From an uncultured bacterium (GTDB lineage Bacteria > Bacillota_A > Clostridia > Lachnospirales > Lachnospiraceae), in assembly GCA_905215045.1 (NCBI GenBank), contig CAJMOO010000002.1, positions 1 to 49,448 on the forward strand: 49,448 nucleotides of DNA, given 5' to 3'. Both the position numbers and the translations under genes were made by a program. Every line of letters begins with the position of its first letter. Position 1 is the stretch's first letter. The notes beneath the pieces are model-generated. The model was given only the letters and a program-made list of their open reading frames with translations, did no database searches and was not told the DNA's origin. Below, in pieces: positions 31,959-41,610 of this stretch.

Positions 31959-34034
31959 ATGGACATTATGAAGAAAACAAAGATAGAACAGTATCTTCAA
32001 GGACCATTATGGGCATTGCTTATTCTGGCTTTTGTAGACATTGTGTTCTTTTTCTTGGATATTCGATGTGGAGTGATCTTAGCGGTCTCACTAGTCGTAT
32101 TTTTAGTTTTTCAGATGATCATTTATTCCAGAAGCAAACAAGAGATCATCAAAGAATGTATGGATTTTATGTTTGAGCAGAGTCAGGTGCAGAATTATTT
32201 GTTACAACAGCTTCCTGTTCCGTATGCACTGCTTGATGGGAATGGAATGATCATATGGTCAAATGATGCATTTCATAAAATTGTGGGAGAGAACCGAGGA
32301 AAGTCATTGCAACAGATTTTTCCGAATCTGAACCGTAATCTGCTTCCGTCGGATGTGATGCACTCTATTTCTCATATTGAATATAAAAAGAAATGCAAAG
32401 AGGGAGATAAGGAAAAAGAACAGACGCTATTCTATAAAGTAGAGATGAATCGTATTCGTGTAGAAGATTTCTCTGATGAGAATGATAACAGTTGTTCTAG
32501 ACAGATGCTTAAGGACAACGATCTGATCGCAGTATATTTTTTTGATCAGACATTACTTAAGAAATATATGGAACAAAATGAGAATCAGAGAATGGTCATT
32601 GGTTTAATCTATATTGATAATTACGAAGAAATCCTTGATGATATTGATGCGGTGAAACGATCTATGCTGATCGCAGTGGCAGATCGTAAGATCAACAAAT
32701 TTATCCAGAATGTCTCTGGGGTTGTGAAGAGAACAGAGAGAGATAAATATTTTGTTGTATTTGAACAGAAATATTTGGACAAGATCAAAGAAAACAAATT
32801 CTCGATCCTTGATGAGATCAAGACGATCAATCTTGGGAATTCTATGCATATGACATTAAGCATCAGTTTTGGAATTAATGGAAATACGTATCAGGAAAAC
32901 TATGAAGCAGCCTGTGCAGGTATGGATCTGGCATTAGGACGTGGTGGTGATCAGGCAGTGATCAAGGATGGGGAAGATATTTCCTACTATGGTGGCAATT
33001 GTGAGGTTATGGAACGTACCACACGAGTCAAAGCACGAGTTAAAGCACATGCGTTAAAAGAACTTCTTGAATCAAAGGAAAAGGTCGTGATCATGGCACA
33101 TAAGATCCCGGATCCAGATGCGATCGGTGCAGCTGTTGGTCTGTACAGACTTGGACTTTCTCTGGGAAGAAAGGCACATATCGTTATGAACGAAGTAACG
33201 ATCTCTGTCCGTGCGATGGTTGATGAATTGAATAAAAGTGGTATTTATGATGAAGATATGTTCATTGATAACGAACAAGCAATTGAGATCACAGATGAGA
33301 ACACGCTATTGATCGTAGTAGATGTGAATCATGCAAATTATACAGAATGTGAACAGTTATTAAGTCAGACAAAGACAACGGTGATCTTAGATCATCATCG
33401 AAAGAATAAAGATATGATCAAGAATCCGGTACTTTCATATGTAGAGCCATATGCGTCTTCTACATGTGAATTGGTAGCAGAGATTCTTCAATATGTAGAT
33501 TCAAAACCAAAGTTAGAGCCAATGGAAGCGAATGCCATGTATTATGGAATGCTTGTAGATACGGACAATTTTGTGAATAAAACAGGTGTCAGAACATTTG
33601 AGGCAGCGGCATATCTAAAGAGAAATGGGGCTGATCTTACAAAGGTAAGAAAGATGTCAAGAGAAAGCATGGAAACTTACAGGATCCGTGCGAAAGCGAT
33701 CAGTGAAGCAGAGATCTTATATGGCAGGTTCGCGATCGCAACACTGGTAGGAATCGGTGTGGACAGCCCTACTGTTATTGGTGCACAGGTATCGAATGAA
33801 TTACTTGATATTGATGGAATTGAAGCATCTTTTGTATTAACAGGTGTTCATGAGAGAGTCTATATCAGTGCAAGATCGATCGATGAAGTGAATGTCCAGA
33901 AGATCATGGAAGAATTCGGAGGCGGCGGACATTTGACAGTTGCAGGTGCACAGCTTGTCGATGTATCATTAGAAGAAGCCAAGAATATTATTCATGAGAC
34001 ATTACGATATTTGAAATCAAAAGGAGAGATATAA
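31959..34034 (+). CDS. gdpP: cyclic-di-AMP phosphodiesterase GdpP
   Basis: A 691-residue membrane enzyme that hydrolyses c-di-AMP to pApA. Two transmembrane helices lie at about residues 15-52, then a PAS-like domain (~75-170), a degenerate GGDEF domain (~190-340) lacking the GGDEF motif, and a DHH-DHHA1 phosphodiesterase (IPDPDAIGAA; D478-H479-H480; GGGGHLTVAG). AGGAG precedes ATG 31959. Upstream of rplI and dnaB, the same order as in Bacillus (gdpP-rplI-dnaC). Confidence 0.95.
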   Translation: MDIMKKTKIEQYLQGPLWALLILAFVDIVFFFLDIRCGVILAVSLVVFLVFQMIIYSRSKQEIIKECMDFMFEQSQVQNYLLQQLPVPYALLDGNGMIIWSNDAFHKIVGENRGKSLQQIFPNLNRNLLPSDVMHSISHIEYKKKCKEGDKEKEQTLFYKVEMNRIRVEDFSDENDNSCSRQMLKDNDLIAVYFFDQTLLKKYMEQNENQRMVIGLIYIDNYEEILDDIDAVKRSMLIAVADRKINKFIQNVSGVVKRTERDKYFVVFEQKYLDKIKENKFSILDEIKTINLGNSMHMTLSISFGINGNTYQENYEAACAGMDLALGRGGDQAVIKDGEDISYYGGNCEVMERTTRVKARVKAHALKELLESKEKVVIMAHKIPDPDAIGAAVGLYRLGLSLGRKAHIVMNEVTISVRAMVDELNKSGIYDEDMFIDNEQAIEITDENTLLIVVDVNHANYTECEQLLSQTKTTVILDHHRKNKDMIKNPVLSYVEPYASSTCELVAEILQYVDSKPKLEPMEANAMYYGMLVDTDNFVNKTGVRTFEAAAYLKRNGADLTKVRKMSRESMETYRIRAKAISEAEILYGRFAIATLVGIGVDSPTVIGAQVSNELLDIDGIEASFVLTGVHERVYISARSIDEVNVQKIMEEFGGGGHLTVAGAQLVDVSLEEAKNIIHETLRYLKSKGEI

Positions 34035-34037
34035 GTG

Positions 34038-34481
34038 ATGAAAGTTATTTTATTAGAAGATGTAAAATCAGTTGGAAAAAAAGATGAAGTAGTAGAGGTT
34101 AATAACGGATATGCAAGAAATGTATTATTCCGCAAGAATTTAGCAATTGAAGCTACAAATAAAGCATTAAATGATCTAAAATTAAGAAAGGCGAATGATG
34201 ATAAACTGGCTGCAGAAGCATTAGCAGATGCCAAAGTTTTAGCAAAAGAGATTGAAGAAAAACAATTGGTATTAAAGATGAAGGTTGGAGAAGGTGGAAG
34301 AACATTTGGATCTATTTCCACAAAAGAAATCGCAGCAGAAGCAAAGAAACAGTTAGGATATGATTTAGATAAGAAAAAAATGCATTGTGAACCAATCAAG
34401 AATCTTGGATTCCATGATGTTGCGATCAAAGTTCATCCACAGGTAACAGCAACATTAAGAGTTAAAGTAGAAGAAAAATAA
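34038..34481 (+). CDS. rplI: 50S ribosomal protein L9
   Basis: A 147-residue large-subunit protein. The N-terminal domain [17 protein letters not shown] and [14 protein letters not shown] precede the connecting helix and C-terminal domain. AAGGAGA is about ten bases before ATG 34038; an in-frame GTG at 34035 is the only alternative. Starts three bases after the gdpP stop. Confidence 0.96.
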   Translation: MKVILLEDVKSVGKKDEVVEVNNGYARNVLFRKNLAIEATNKALNDLKLRKANDDKLAAEALADAKVLAKEIEEKQLVLKMKVGEGGRTFGSISTKEIAAEAKKQLGYDLDKKKMHCEPIKNLGFHDVAIKVHPQVTATLRVKVEEK

Positions 34482-34493
34482 GAGGGCATATTT

Positions 34494-35834
34494 ATGGATG
34501 AAGCATTTATCAAGAAAGTGCAGCCGAACAGCCCGGAGGCAGAACAGTCTGTGATCGGTGCGATGATCATGGACAGGGATGCGATCGCAGATGTTATCGA
34601 TATTGTGAATGCCGATGATTTCTATCAGAAGCAGAACGGCATCTTATTTGAAGCGATGACAGAATTATACCGGGAAGGAAAGCCGGTCGATCTGGTAACG
34701 CTTCAGAATAAATTAAAGAAAAAAGACGTGCCGGAATCTATGAAGAGTCTTGAATTTATCAGGGATCTTCTGGAAGTTGTTCCAACGTCAGCCAATGCCA
34801 AACAATACGCAACGATCGTCAGGGAAAAGGCAACACTTCGTAAATTGATCAAAGTTACAGAAGATATCACAACAGAATGTTATCTTGGTAAAGATGATGT
34901 GACAGAGATCTTGGATCACACAGAGAAGAATGTATTCGGACTTCTTCAGCAGGCAAGTGGAAGAGAAGAGTTTGTTCCAATTGACAAAGTTGTGTTAAAT
35001 ACACTGGATGCGATCGAAGAAGCTGCAAGTTCTGCTGGGCGAGTCACAGGTATTGCAACAGGATTTACAGATCTTGATTACAAATTATCTGGACTACATC
35101 CATCAGAACTGATTATCGTGGCGGCACGTCCTGCCATGGGTAAGACAGCATTTGTGTTGAATATCGCACAGAAAGCGGCAGTCAGGGATCACGTTCCAAC
35201 AGCGATCTTTAGTCTGGAGATGTCAAAAGAACAGCTTGTAACCCGTATGATGGCGATGGAAGCGATGGTAGATTCACAATCTATCCGTACTGGTGATCTT
35301 CAGGAAACCGACTGGGAGAAGATCATGGAAAGTGCGGGAACGATCGGTCGTTCTCCATTGATCATTGATGATACACCAGGTATTACAATCGCAGAATTAC
35401 GATCTAAGTGTCGTAGATACAAACAGATTCATGGACTGGACCTGATCATTATCGACTACCTGCAGTTGATGTCAGGTGGTAAGCGTTCTGAATCCAGACA
35501 GCAAGAGATTTCAGAGATCTCAAGATCGTTAAAAGCATTAGCAAGAGAGATGAATGCACCAGTGATCGCATTATCTCAGCTAAGTCGAAGAGTTGAAGAG
35601 AGAAAACCAGCCAAGCCAATGCTATCAGATCTTCGTGAGTCAGGATCGATCGAGCAGGATGCCGACGTTGTTATGTTTATTTATCGTGATGAATATTATA
35701 ATGAAGATTCCGAGAAGAAAGGGATTGCAGAGATCATCGTCGACAAACAGCGAAATGGTTCAACAGGTAGTGTAGAGCTTGTATGGCTCGGACAATACAC
35801 TAAATTTGGCAATAAAGAGAGAGCACCACATTAA
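34494..35834 (+). CDS. dnaB: replicative DNA helicase DnaB
   Basis: The hexameric 5'-3' helicase of the replication fork, called DnaC in Bacillus. It has 446 residues. The N-terminal primase-interacting domain spans about 1-115 (SVIGAMIMDRDAI). The RecA-like core has Walker A ARPAMGKTAF (Lys217), Walker B LIIIDYLQLM and the LRESGSIEQDADV region. Last of gdpP-rplI-dnaB; the terminator stem begins inside its final codons. Confidence 0.97.
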   Translation: MDEAFIKKVQPNSPEAEQSVIGAMIMDRDAIADVIDIVNADDFYQKQNGILFEAMTELYREGKPVDLVTLQNKLKKKDVPESMKSLEFIRDLLEVVPTSANAKQYATIVREKATLRKLIKVTEDITTECYLGKDDVTEILDHTEKNVFGLLQQASGREEFVPIDKVVLNTLDAIEEAASSAGRVTGIATGFTDLDYKLSGLHPSELIIVAARPAMGKTAFVLNIAQKAAVRDHVPTAIFSLEMSKEQLVTRMMAMEAMVDSQSIRTGDLQETDWEKIMESAGTIGRSPLIIDDTPGITIAELRSKCRRYKQIHGLDLIIIDYLQLMSGGKRSESRQQEISEISRSLKALAREMNAPVIALSQLSRRVEERKPAKPMLSDLRESGSIEQDADVVMFIYRDEYYNEDSEKKGIAEIIVDKQRNGSTGSVELVWLGQYTKFGNKERAPH

Positions 35835-35852
35835 TTTTCGGGTGCTTTTTCT
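35822..35852 (+). terminator. terminator of dnaB
   Basis: AGCACC pairs with GGGTGCT around an AT-rich loop containing the stop codon, followed by T5. Confidence 0.75.
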
Positions 35853-35944
35853 TACATATATAATTGGATAAAATATACAAATAAAACAAAGTTCTACAAT
35901 TTTAAAACAAGATCAAATGATGTGATTGAATAAGGGGGTATCTT

Positions 35945-36655
35945 ATGTTATCATTTCTATTTCCTCCGATCTGTCCGTTATGTGCCAAAGAATTATTGGA
36001 CAAAGGAGAACATATCTGTAAAATATGCAGTAAAAAGCAGATTTTTATCAAAGAACCCACATGCTATTCTTGTGGAAAATCAATGAAGAATCAGGAAAAA
36101 GAATATTGCAGTGATTGCAGACAGCATCCGAAGAATTTTGAACGTGGTATGGGGTTATGTATTTACCAGAAACCAGTCACTGATTCACTGGCTGCGATCA
36201 AATATAAGAATGAGAGAAAATTTGCGCAGTATTATCTGGATGAAATTCGAAAAAGAAAATACAGGGAATTGCTGCGACTAAAAGCAGATGCAGTAATTCC
36301 GGTGCCGATTCATAAAAAAAAGAGAAGAAAGAGAGGGTTTAATCAGGCAGAAATCTTTGCAAAGGGGATTGCAGAGATGTTGGATCAACCGATGTATACA
36401 AAGATTGTGGAAAGAATCCATGATACAAAACCACAGAAACAATTAAGCCCAGGAGAGAGAAAAAACAATTTAAAGAAAGCTTTTCGTGGAAATTTGAAAG
36501 AATATCAGAAAGCAGGGATGCCGAAAAGAGTATTGGTGATAGATGACATTTATACGACAGGATCAACAGCGGAAGCAGTGACGACAGCGTTAAAACAATT
36601 GGGAGTGCAGGAAGTTTATGTATTTTGCATAGCAATCGGAAAAGGATTTTCCTGA
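35945..36655 (+). CDS. comFC: ComF family protein (ComFC-like phosphoribosyltransferase domain)
   Basis: A 236-residue ComF protein. A double zinc-binding N-terminus (CPLC ... CKIC ... CYSCGK ... CSDC) is followed by a type I phosphoribosyltransferase fold, with the PRPP loop VLVIDDIYTTGST near residue 200. Related to ComFC, needed for DNA uptake in transformable species. No comFA helicase gene is adjacent, so a competence role is unproven. The ribosome-binding site is AAGGGGG. Confidence 0.9.
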   Translation: MLSFLFPPICPLCAKELLDKGEHICKICSKKQIFIKEPTCYSCGKSMKNQEKEYCSDCRQHPKNFERGMGLCIYQKPVTDSLAAIKYKNERKFAQYYLDEIRKRKYRELLRLKADAVIPVPIHKKKRRKRGFNQAEIFAKGIAEMLDQPMYTKIVERIHDTKPQKQLSPGERKNNLKKAFRGNLKEYQKAGMPKRVLVIDDIYTTGSTAEAVTTALKQLGVQEVYVFCIAIGKGFS

Positions 36656-36744
36656 TATTTCCGCCATGGTGTTTTGTGTACTGGTTTGTTATAATAAGGG
36701 CTGGTATATTTGTTGAAGGATATTATTTAGAAAGAGGAAAATAG

Positions 36745-37785
36745 ATGGAACAACGATATGATTTAAGCGGATCATTGCTTCACTGGTACGATTATAATAA
36801 ACGGATCTTACCATGGAGAGAGAATAAAGATCCATACAGAATCTGGATTTCCGAGATCATGCTGCAACAGACAAGAGTGGAAGCGGTAAAGCCGTATTTT
36901 GATCGTTTTATGGAAGTGCTGCCAACGGTTTATGATCTTGCTAAAGTAGATGATGACCGGTTGATGAAATTGTGGGAAGGACTTGGTTATTACAATCGAG
37001 CAAGGAATTTAAAAGCAGCAGCACAGACGATCGTTGAAGAATATGGTGGACAACTGCCTGCTGATTATGATAAATTATTATCGCTGAAGGGCATTGGAAT
37101 GTATACAGCAGGAGCAATCGGATCGATCGCATTTGAATTACAGGTTCCTGCAGTCGATGGAAATGTTCTTCGTGTGCTGACTAGATTGTGGGGAGATGAT
37201 TCTGATATTCTCAAAGATAAGACAAAGAAAGCGATGGGAAGAAGAGTCATGGAATTTATGCCGGAAGACCGACCGGGAGATTTTAATCAGGCATTGATCG
37301 AACTGGGTGCGACAGTTTGTGTGCCAAATGGGAAACCATTATGTGATCAGTGTCCATGGGATACGGTTTGTAGAGCTTACAAAGAAGATCTTATAGACAA
37401 ATTACCGGTCAAAACTCCGAAGAAGGCAAGAAAGATCGAGCATAAGACTGTATTTTTATTAGAATGCAACGATCAGATCGCAATCCATAAACGAGGAGAC
37501 AAAGGATTGCTTGCCGGATTATGGGAGTTCCCGAATGAAGATAAGAAAATGGATGCCGAAGATATCAAGGAATGGATGACTGCGCATCATATGGAAGATG
37601 CCAAGGTAGAAGCAGCAGGGAAAGGAAAACATATCTTCAGTCATGTGGAATGGCACATGGAAGGAGTAAAAATTTCCTTAAAAACGCCGATAGAAAGCAA
37701 AGATTACGTTTGGGTACTAAAAAAAGAACTAGAAAATACGTATGCATTGCCGTCAGCATTTGAAATATTCCGTAAGATATTGTAA
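36745..37785 (+). CDS. mutY: A/G-specific adenine DNA glycosylase
   Basis: Removes adenine mispaired with 8-oxoguanine. The 346-residue protein has the helix-hairpin-helix LKGIGMYTAGAIGSI with the following VDGNV Asp, and a 4Fe-4S cluster with Cys192, 199, 202 and 208 (C-x6-C-x2-C-x5-C). The C-terminal half (from ~228) is the NUDIX-like domain that recognises 8-oxoG. It has about 90 bp upstream with a TATAAT-like -10, so it probably has its own promoter. Confidence 0.96.
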   Translation: MEQRYDLSGSLLHWYDYNKRILPWRENKDPYRIWISEIMLQQTRVEAVKPYFDRFMEVLPTVYDLAKVDDDRLMKLWEGLGYYNRARNLKAAAQTIVEEYGGQLPADYDKLLSLKGIGMYTAGAIGSIAFELQVPAVDGNVLRVLTRLWGDDSDILKDKTKKAMGRRVMEFMPEDRPGDFNQALIELGATVCVPNGKPLCDQCPWDTVCRAYKEDLIDKLPVKTPKKARKIEHKTVFLLECNDQIAIHKRGDKGLLAGLWEFPNEDKKMDAEDIKEWMTAHHMEDAKVEAAGKGKHIFSHVEWHMEGVKISLKTPIESKDYVWVLKKELENTYALPSAFEIFRKIL

Positions 37786-37861
37786 AATAGAAGTTACGTA
37801 TATAATTATGGAATGTAAAATTCCATAAAAGCTAAATTATTATTAAAAAGGAGAACAGATT

Positions 37862-38647
37862 ATGAAAAAGTTTTTAACAGTCGCATTAGCTGGTGTACTG
37901 GCAGCATCTATGCTGTTTACAGGATGTAGTAAAAAAGAAGAAAGCAAGGTTCCAGACAAACTGATCGTAGGAACAAACGCAGAATTTCCACCATTCGAAT
38001 ATATGAATGATAAGAAACAGCCAGACGGTTTCGATATTGCTATGATCAAAGAAATCGGAAAACGTATGGACAAAAAGGTTGAGATCCAGAACATGGAATT
38101 CAAATCTCTGATCGGGGCTATGGAGTCTAATTCAATCAATACGATCATTGCAGGAATGACAAAGACAAAAGAACGTCAGAAATCTGTAGATTTTTCTGAT
38201 AGCTACTATACATCTAATCAGGCAATTATCTTAAAGAAAGACAGCAAGATCAAAAAATTATCTCAGTTAGAAGGAAAGAAAGTCGGTGTTCAGGAAGGAA
38301 CAACTGGTGACATCATTGCTTCTGGAGAAAAATTTGGTGAAAAGAACAAAGTCATCGTAAAGACAGATGTAAAACGTTATAAAAAGGGTGTTGACGCTGT
38401 TATGGATCTGAAAAACGGTGCAATTGATGCGGTTGTTATTGATGAAAAACCAGCACAGGAATTTGTGAAAAACAATGCGAAGAAGTTAAAATTAGTTGTT
38501 GACTCTGCAGGTGCGGAATACTACTGTATCGCAATTACAAAAGGTAACACAGCATACAAAGAAGAGATCAACAAACAGATCAAAGCAATCAAAAAAGACG
38601 GAACATATGATAAGCTGAAAGCAAAATACATTGATTCCGCAAACTAG
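37862..38647 (+). CDS. polar amino-acid ABC transporter, substrate-binding lipoprotein
   Basis: A 261-residue family 3 solute-binding protein. A signal peptide ends in the lipobox FTGC with Cys at residue 22. LIVGTNAEFPPFEYMN and DGFDIAMIKEIGKRM are the typical start. Likely ligand a polar amino acid such as glutamine, cystine or arginine; not distinguishable here. The AAGGAG site is good. A perfect small hairpin (TATGGAAT/ATTCCATA) lies upstream in the 76-bp gap after mutY. First of a three-gene importer operon. Confidence 0.92.
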   Translation: MKKFLTVALAGVLAASMLFTGCSKKEESKVPDKLIVGTNAEFPPFEYMNDKKQPDGFDIAMIKEIGKRMDKKVEIQNMEFKSLIGAMESNSINTIIAGMTKTKERQKSVDFSDSYYTSNQAIILKKDSKIKKLSQLEGKKVGVQEGTTGDIIASGEKFGEKNKVIVKTDVKRYKKGVDAVMDLKNGAIDAVVIDEKPAQEFVKNNAKKLKLVVDSAGAEYYCIAITKGNTAYKEEINKQIKAIKKDGTYDKLKAKYIDSAN

Positions 38648-38672
38648 GAAATTAGGAAGGTAAGGTTTCAAA

Positions 38673-39350
38673 ATGTTAGATTCATTTTACAGAGCGTTTG
38701 TCGCCGAGCAGCGCTATCTGCTGTATCTTGATGGATTAAAGGTGACGATCTTAGTATCTGTCATTGCAATTCTTATTGGTGTAGCACTTGGTACGATCTT
38801 GGCGTTAATGCGCTTGACGGCAGAGCAGAAAGGAAAGAGTACACTTTTATCGAAGATCGCATACGTGTACATTGATATCATCCGTGGAACACCAACATTG
38901 ACACAGTTGATGATCATGTATTTCGTTATTTTAAAAGGTCAGAATGGACTGCTTGTAGGTTCCTTAACCTTTGGTTTGAACAGTGCAGCTTATGTTGCTG
39001 AGATCATCCGTGCAGGAATTCAGGCGGTTGATCAGGGACAGATGGAAGGTGGACGTTCTCTTGGATTATCCTATGTACAGACAATGAAAGATATTATCCT
39101 GCCTCAGGCGATTAAGAACATTCTTCCTGCCCTTGGAAATGAATTTATCGTACTGGTAAAAGAAACTTCTATTTTAGGATATGTAGCGATCGTCGATCTG
39201 ACAAAGGTATCAGATTTCGTAATTTCAAGAATCTTCGAAGCACTGGCACCATTGCTTGGAACAGCACTGATCTACTATGTGATCGTTAAGTTCCTGACAT
39301 TAGGATTAAACGCATTAGAAAGGAGACTGAGACAAAGTGATAGACGTTAA
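38673..39350 (+). CDS. polar amino-acid ABC transporter, permease
   Basis: A 225-residue inner-membrane permease of the HisM/GlnP type. About five helices and the EAA loop ([22 protein letters not shown], given in outline) that docks the ATPase are visible. Its last 14 bp overlap the ATPase gene. Confidence 0.93.
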   Translation: MLDSFYRAFVAEQRYLLYLDGLKVTILVSVIAILIGVALGTILALMRLTAEQKGKSTLLSKIAYVYIDIIRGTPTLTQLMIMYFVILKGQNGLLVGSLTFGLNSAAYVAEIIRAGIQAVDQGQMEGGRSLGLSYVQTMKDIILPQAIKNILPALGNEFIVLVKETSILGYVAIVDLTKVSDFVISRIFEALAPLLGTALIYYVIVKFLTLGLNALERRLRQSDRR

Positions 39351-40059
39351 AAATTTGCATAAATATTTCGGATCTCTGGAAGTGTTAAAAGGCATTGACT
39401 GTCATATTGACAAAGGAGAATGCGTTTGTGTGATCGGACCATCTGGATCTGGAAAGAGTACATTTTTAAGATGCTTAAACTTATTAGAGACTCCTACAAA
39501 GGGAGATATTGTCATTGATGATATGCATTTAACAGAGAAGAATTTCGATGTTGATGCAATGAGAAAACGAGTTGGAATGGTATTTCAGCATTTTAACTTA
39601 TTCCCACATCTGACAATCCTTGAGAATGTTACATTAGCTCCGATCCGTCACAAGATGATGACAGAAGAGCAGGCAAAAGAAAAAGCGATGGAATTGTTAA
39701 ACCGTGTAGGCGTTGGTGATAAAGCTGATAATTATCCAGCGCAGTTATCTGGTGGACAGAAACAGCGTGTAGCGATCGCAAGATCACTGGCATTATCACC
39801 GGAAGTCATGTTGTTTGATGAACCAACTTCAGCACTTGACCCTGAGATGGTTGGGGAAGTATTAGAAGTTATGAAACAGCTTGCCCAAGAAGGTATGACA
39901 ATGGTTGTCGTAACTCATGAGATGGGATTTGCAAGAGAAGTTGCCAATCGTGTATTTTTCATGGATGGTGGTGGAATCCTTGAAGAAGGAACACCAGAAC
40001 AGATCTTTGATCATCCACAGGAAGAGCGAACAAAGACATTTTTAAGCAAAGTATTATAA
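39337..40059 (+). CDS. polar amino-acid ABC transporter, ATP-binding protein
   Basis: A 240-residue ATPase of the GlnQ/TcyC type. Walker A GPSGSGKS at residues 34-41, Q-loop [10 protein letters not shown], signature LSGGQKQR, Walker [13 protein letters not shown] and switch His in VTHEM are all intact. GTG start at 39337 with AAAGGAG upstream, inside the permease end. Closed by a strong terminator. Confidence 0.95.
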   Translation: MIDVKNLHKYFGSLEVLKGIDCHIDKGECVCVIGPSGSGKSTFLRCLNLLETPTKGDIVIDDMHLTEKNFDVDAMRKRVGMVFQHFNLFPHLTILENVTLAPIRHKMMTEEQAKEKAMELLNRVGVGDKADNYPAQLSGGQKQRVAIARSLALSPEVMLFDEPTSALDPEMVGEVLEVMKQLAQEGMTMVVVTHEMGFAREVANRVFFMDGGGILEEGTPEQIFDHPQEERTKTFLSKVL

Positions 40060-40073
40060 AAGATCATAAGAAT

Positions 40074-40119
40074 AAGAAGGGAGATACACATATTTTAATG
40101 TTATATCTCCCTTCTTTTT
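40074..40119 (+). terminator. terminator of the amino-acid transporter operon
   Basis: A perfect 13-bp stem AAGAAGGGAGATA / TATCTCCCTTCTT followed by T3. The next 150 bp hold no gene. Confidence 0.9.
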
Positions 40120-40270
40120 GTATACAAAAAAATAAATTTGATATTAATTTAGGGAATCTTTGCAAAATTCAGGTTTCTCGATGGAAAACGACAAAATGAT
40201 GTGCTATCATAAAAGGGTATTTAAGTAAATTAGGGGAATATATCAAACAAAAATAGGAAGGGGATAAGAA

Positions 40271-41575
40271 GTGAACCAGAATGTAAAGATAACCAGACAA
40301 CAGGCAGAAGAAGAAGCTAAAATGCTGGAGAAAGTATTTGATGTTGTCAGGTTTTTGGAGGGGGATTTTTTTGAGCAGATGCAAGATGATCCACGCATCG
40401 GAGTAAAAATTGGAATGTGTCAGTGCTATGATTTTTGGAAGAAGAATAAACCATGTGAGAATTGTACATCAATGAAAGCATACGCGGAGAAGAAACAAAA
40501 AACAAAACTGGAATTTTTGGATGCAGATGTTTTTCTGGTTATTTCAAGATATCTGGAAATAGATGGTGAAGCATGTGTCATGGAGCTTGTTAAGCATCTT
40601 GAGAATGACACGTTGATCGATACCGATGGAAGGGACAAACTTGTTGGCAAGTTAAAAGGGTATCAGGATAAATTATACATAGATCCGGTAACAGGCGTTT
40701 ACAATCGAAGATATTTTGAAGATGAGATTCGTAATATGCAGAATTCAGCAGGGGTTGCGATGATCGATCTGGATGATTTTAAATTGTATAATGATATTTA
40801 TGGACATGATATGGGAGATCAGGTTCTCTGTATTGGTGCGGATGTGATCAAGAATTGTATTCGCAAGACAGATAAGTTAATACGTTATGGCGGAGATGAA
40901 TTTTTATTGATCTTGTCGGATATGGTAAGAGGTACTTTGCGTGGAAAACTGCTTCAGATTCAAGAGGCTATTGAGAATGCAACGATTCCAAACTGCTCTA
41001 GATTGAAGCTTACAGCAAGTATTGGAGGAGTGATATCGGAAGATGGGCAGATCGATGAGGCGATCGCGAAAGCAGACCAGTTGATGTATAAGGCAAAAGA
41101 TCATAAGGCACAGGTCATAACAGAATGTGATAAAACGATATTTAAAAAGGAAAAAATTCAGAATAAACCTAAAATTTTGATCGTTGATGATTCAGAATTT
41201 AACCGTGCGATCTTGAAAGAGATTTTAGAGGAAACCTACGAAATCATAGAAGCTGATGGTGGAAATGAAGCATTGCATAAGATCGATGAATATGGAATGA
41301 AAATTTCGCTTGTACTATTAGATATCATTATGCCAGAAAAGGATGGTTTTGAAGTTTTGAAATATATGGAAGAAGAGCGTTTAATCTCAGATATTCCAGT
41401 TATTATAATCTCAAGTGAGGATTCTGCGAATTATATCAGAAGAGCTTATGAGATGGGAGTTTCTGATTATATTAACCGCCCATTTGATGCCAATATTGTC
41501 TATCAGAGAGTATCTAATACAGTGAAATTATATGCAAAACAAAGAAGATTGATGGCAATGGTTACAAGAGTTTAG
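40271..41575 (+). CDS. GGDEF diguanylate cyclase with C-terminal receiver domain
   Basis: A 434-residue soluble protein. The N-terminal region (~1-120) has a cysteine cluster (MCQCYDFWKKNKPCENC) of unknown role. A GGDEF domain spans about 130-285, with the intact motif GGDEF at 207-211 after RY, so it should make c-di-GMP. A CheY-like receiver domain spans about 300-425, with the phosphoacceptor Asp351 in LLDIIMP. The usual order is reversed (REC at the end). GTG 40271 is preceded by GGAAGGGG. It precedes a solute-binding protein and a hybrid kinase that could phosphorylate it. Confidence 0.9.
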   Translation: MNQNVKITRQQAEEEAKMLEKVFDVVRFLEGDFFEQMQDDPRIGVKIGMCQCYDFWKKNKPCENCTSMKAYAEKKQKTKLEFLDADVFLVISRYLEIDGEACVMELVKHLENDTLIDTDGRDKLVGKLKGYQDKLYIDPVTGVYNRRYFEDEIRNMQNSAGVAMIDLDDFKLYNDIYGHDMGDQVLCIGADVIKNCIRKTDKLIRYGGDEFLLILSDMVRGTLRGKLLQIQEAIENATIPNCSRLKLTASIGGVISEDGQIDEAIAKADQLMYKAKDHKAQVITECDKTIFKKEKIQNKPKILIVDDSEFNRAILKEILEETYEIIEADGGNEALHKIDEYGMKISLVLLDIIMPEKDGFEVLKYMEEERLISDIPVIIISSEDSANYIRRAYEMGVSDYINRPFDANIVYQRVSNTVKLYAKQRRLMAMVTRV

Positions 41576-41610
41576 GACATTATTTACAAACAGATCATAC
41601 GAGGTAAACT

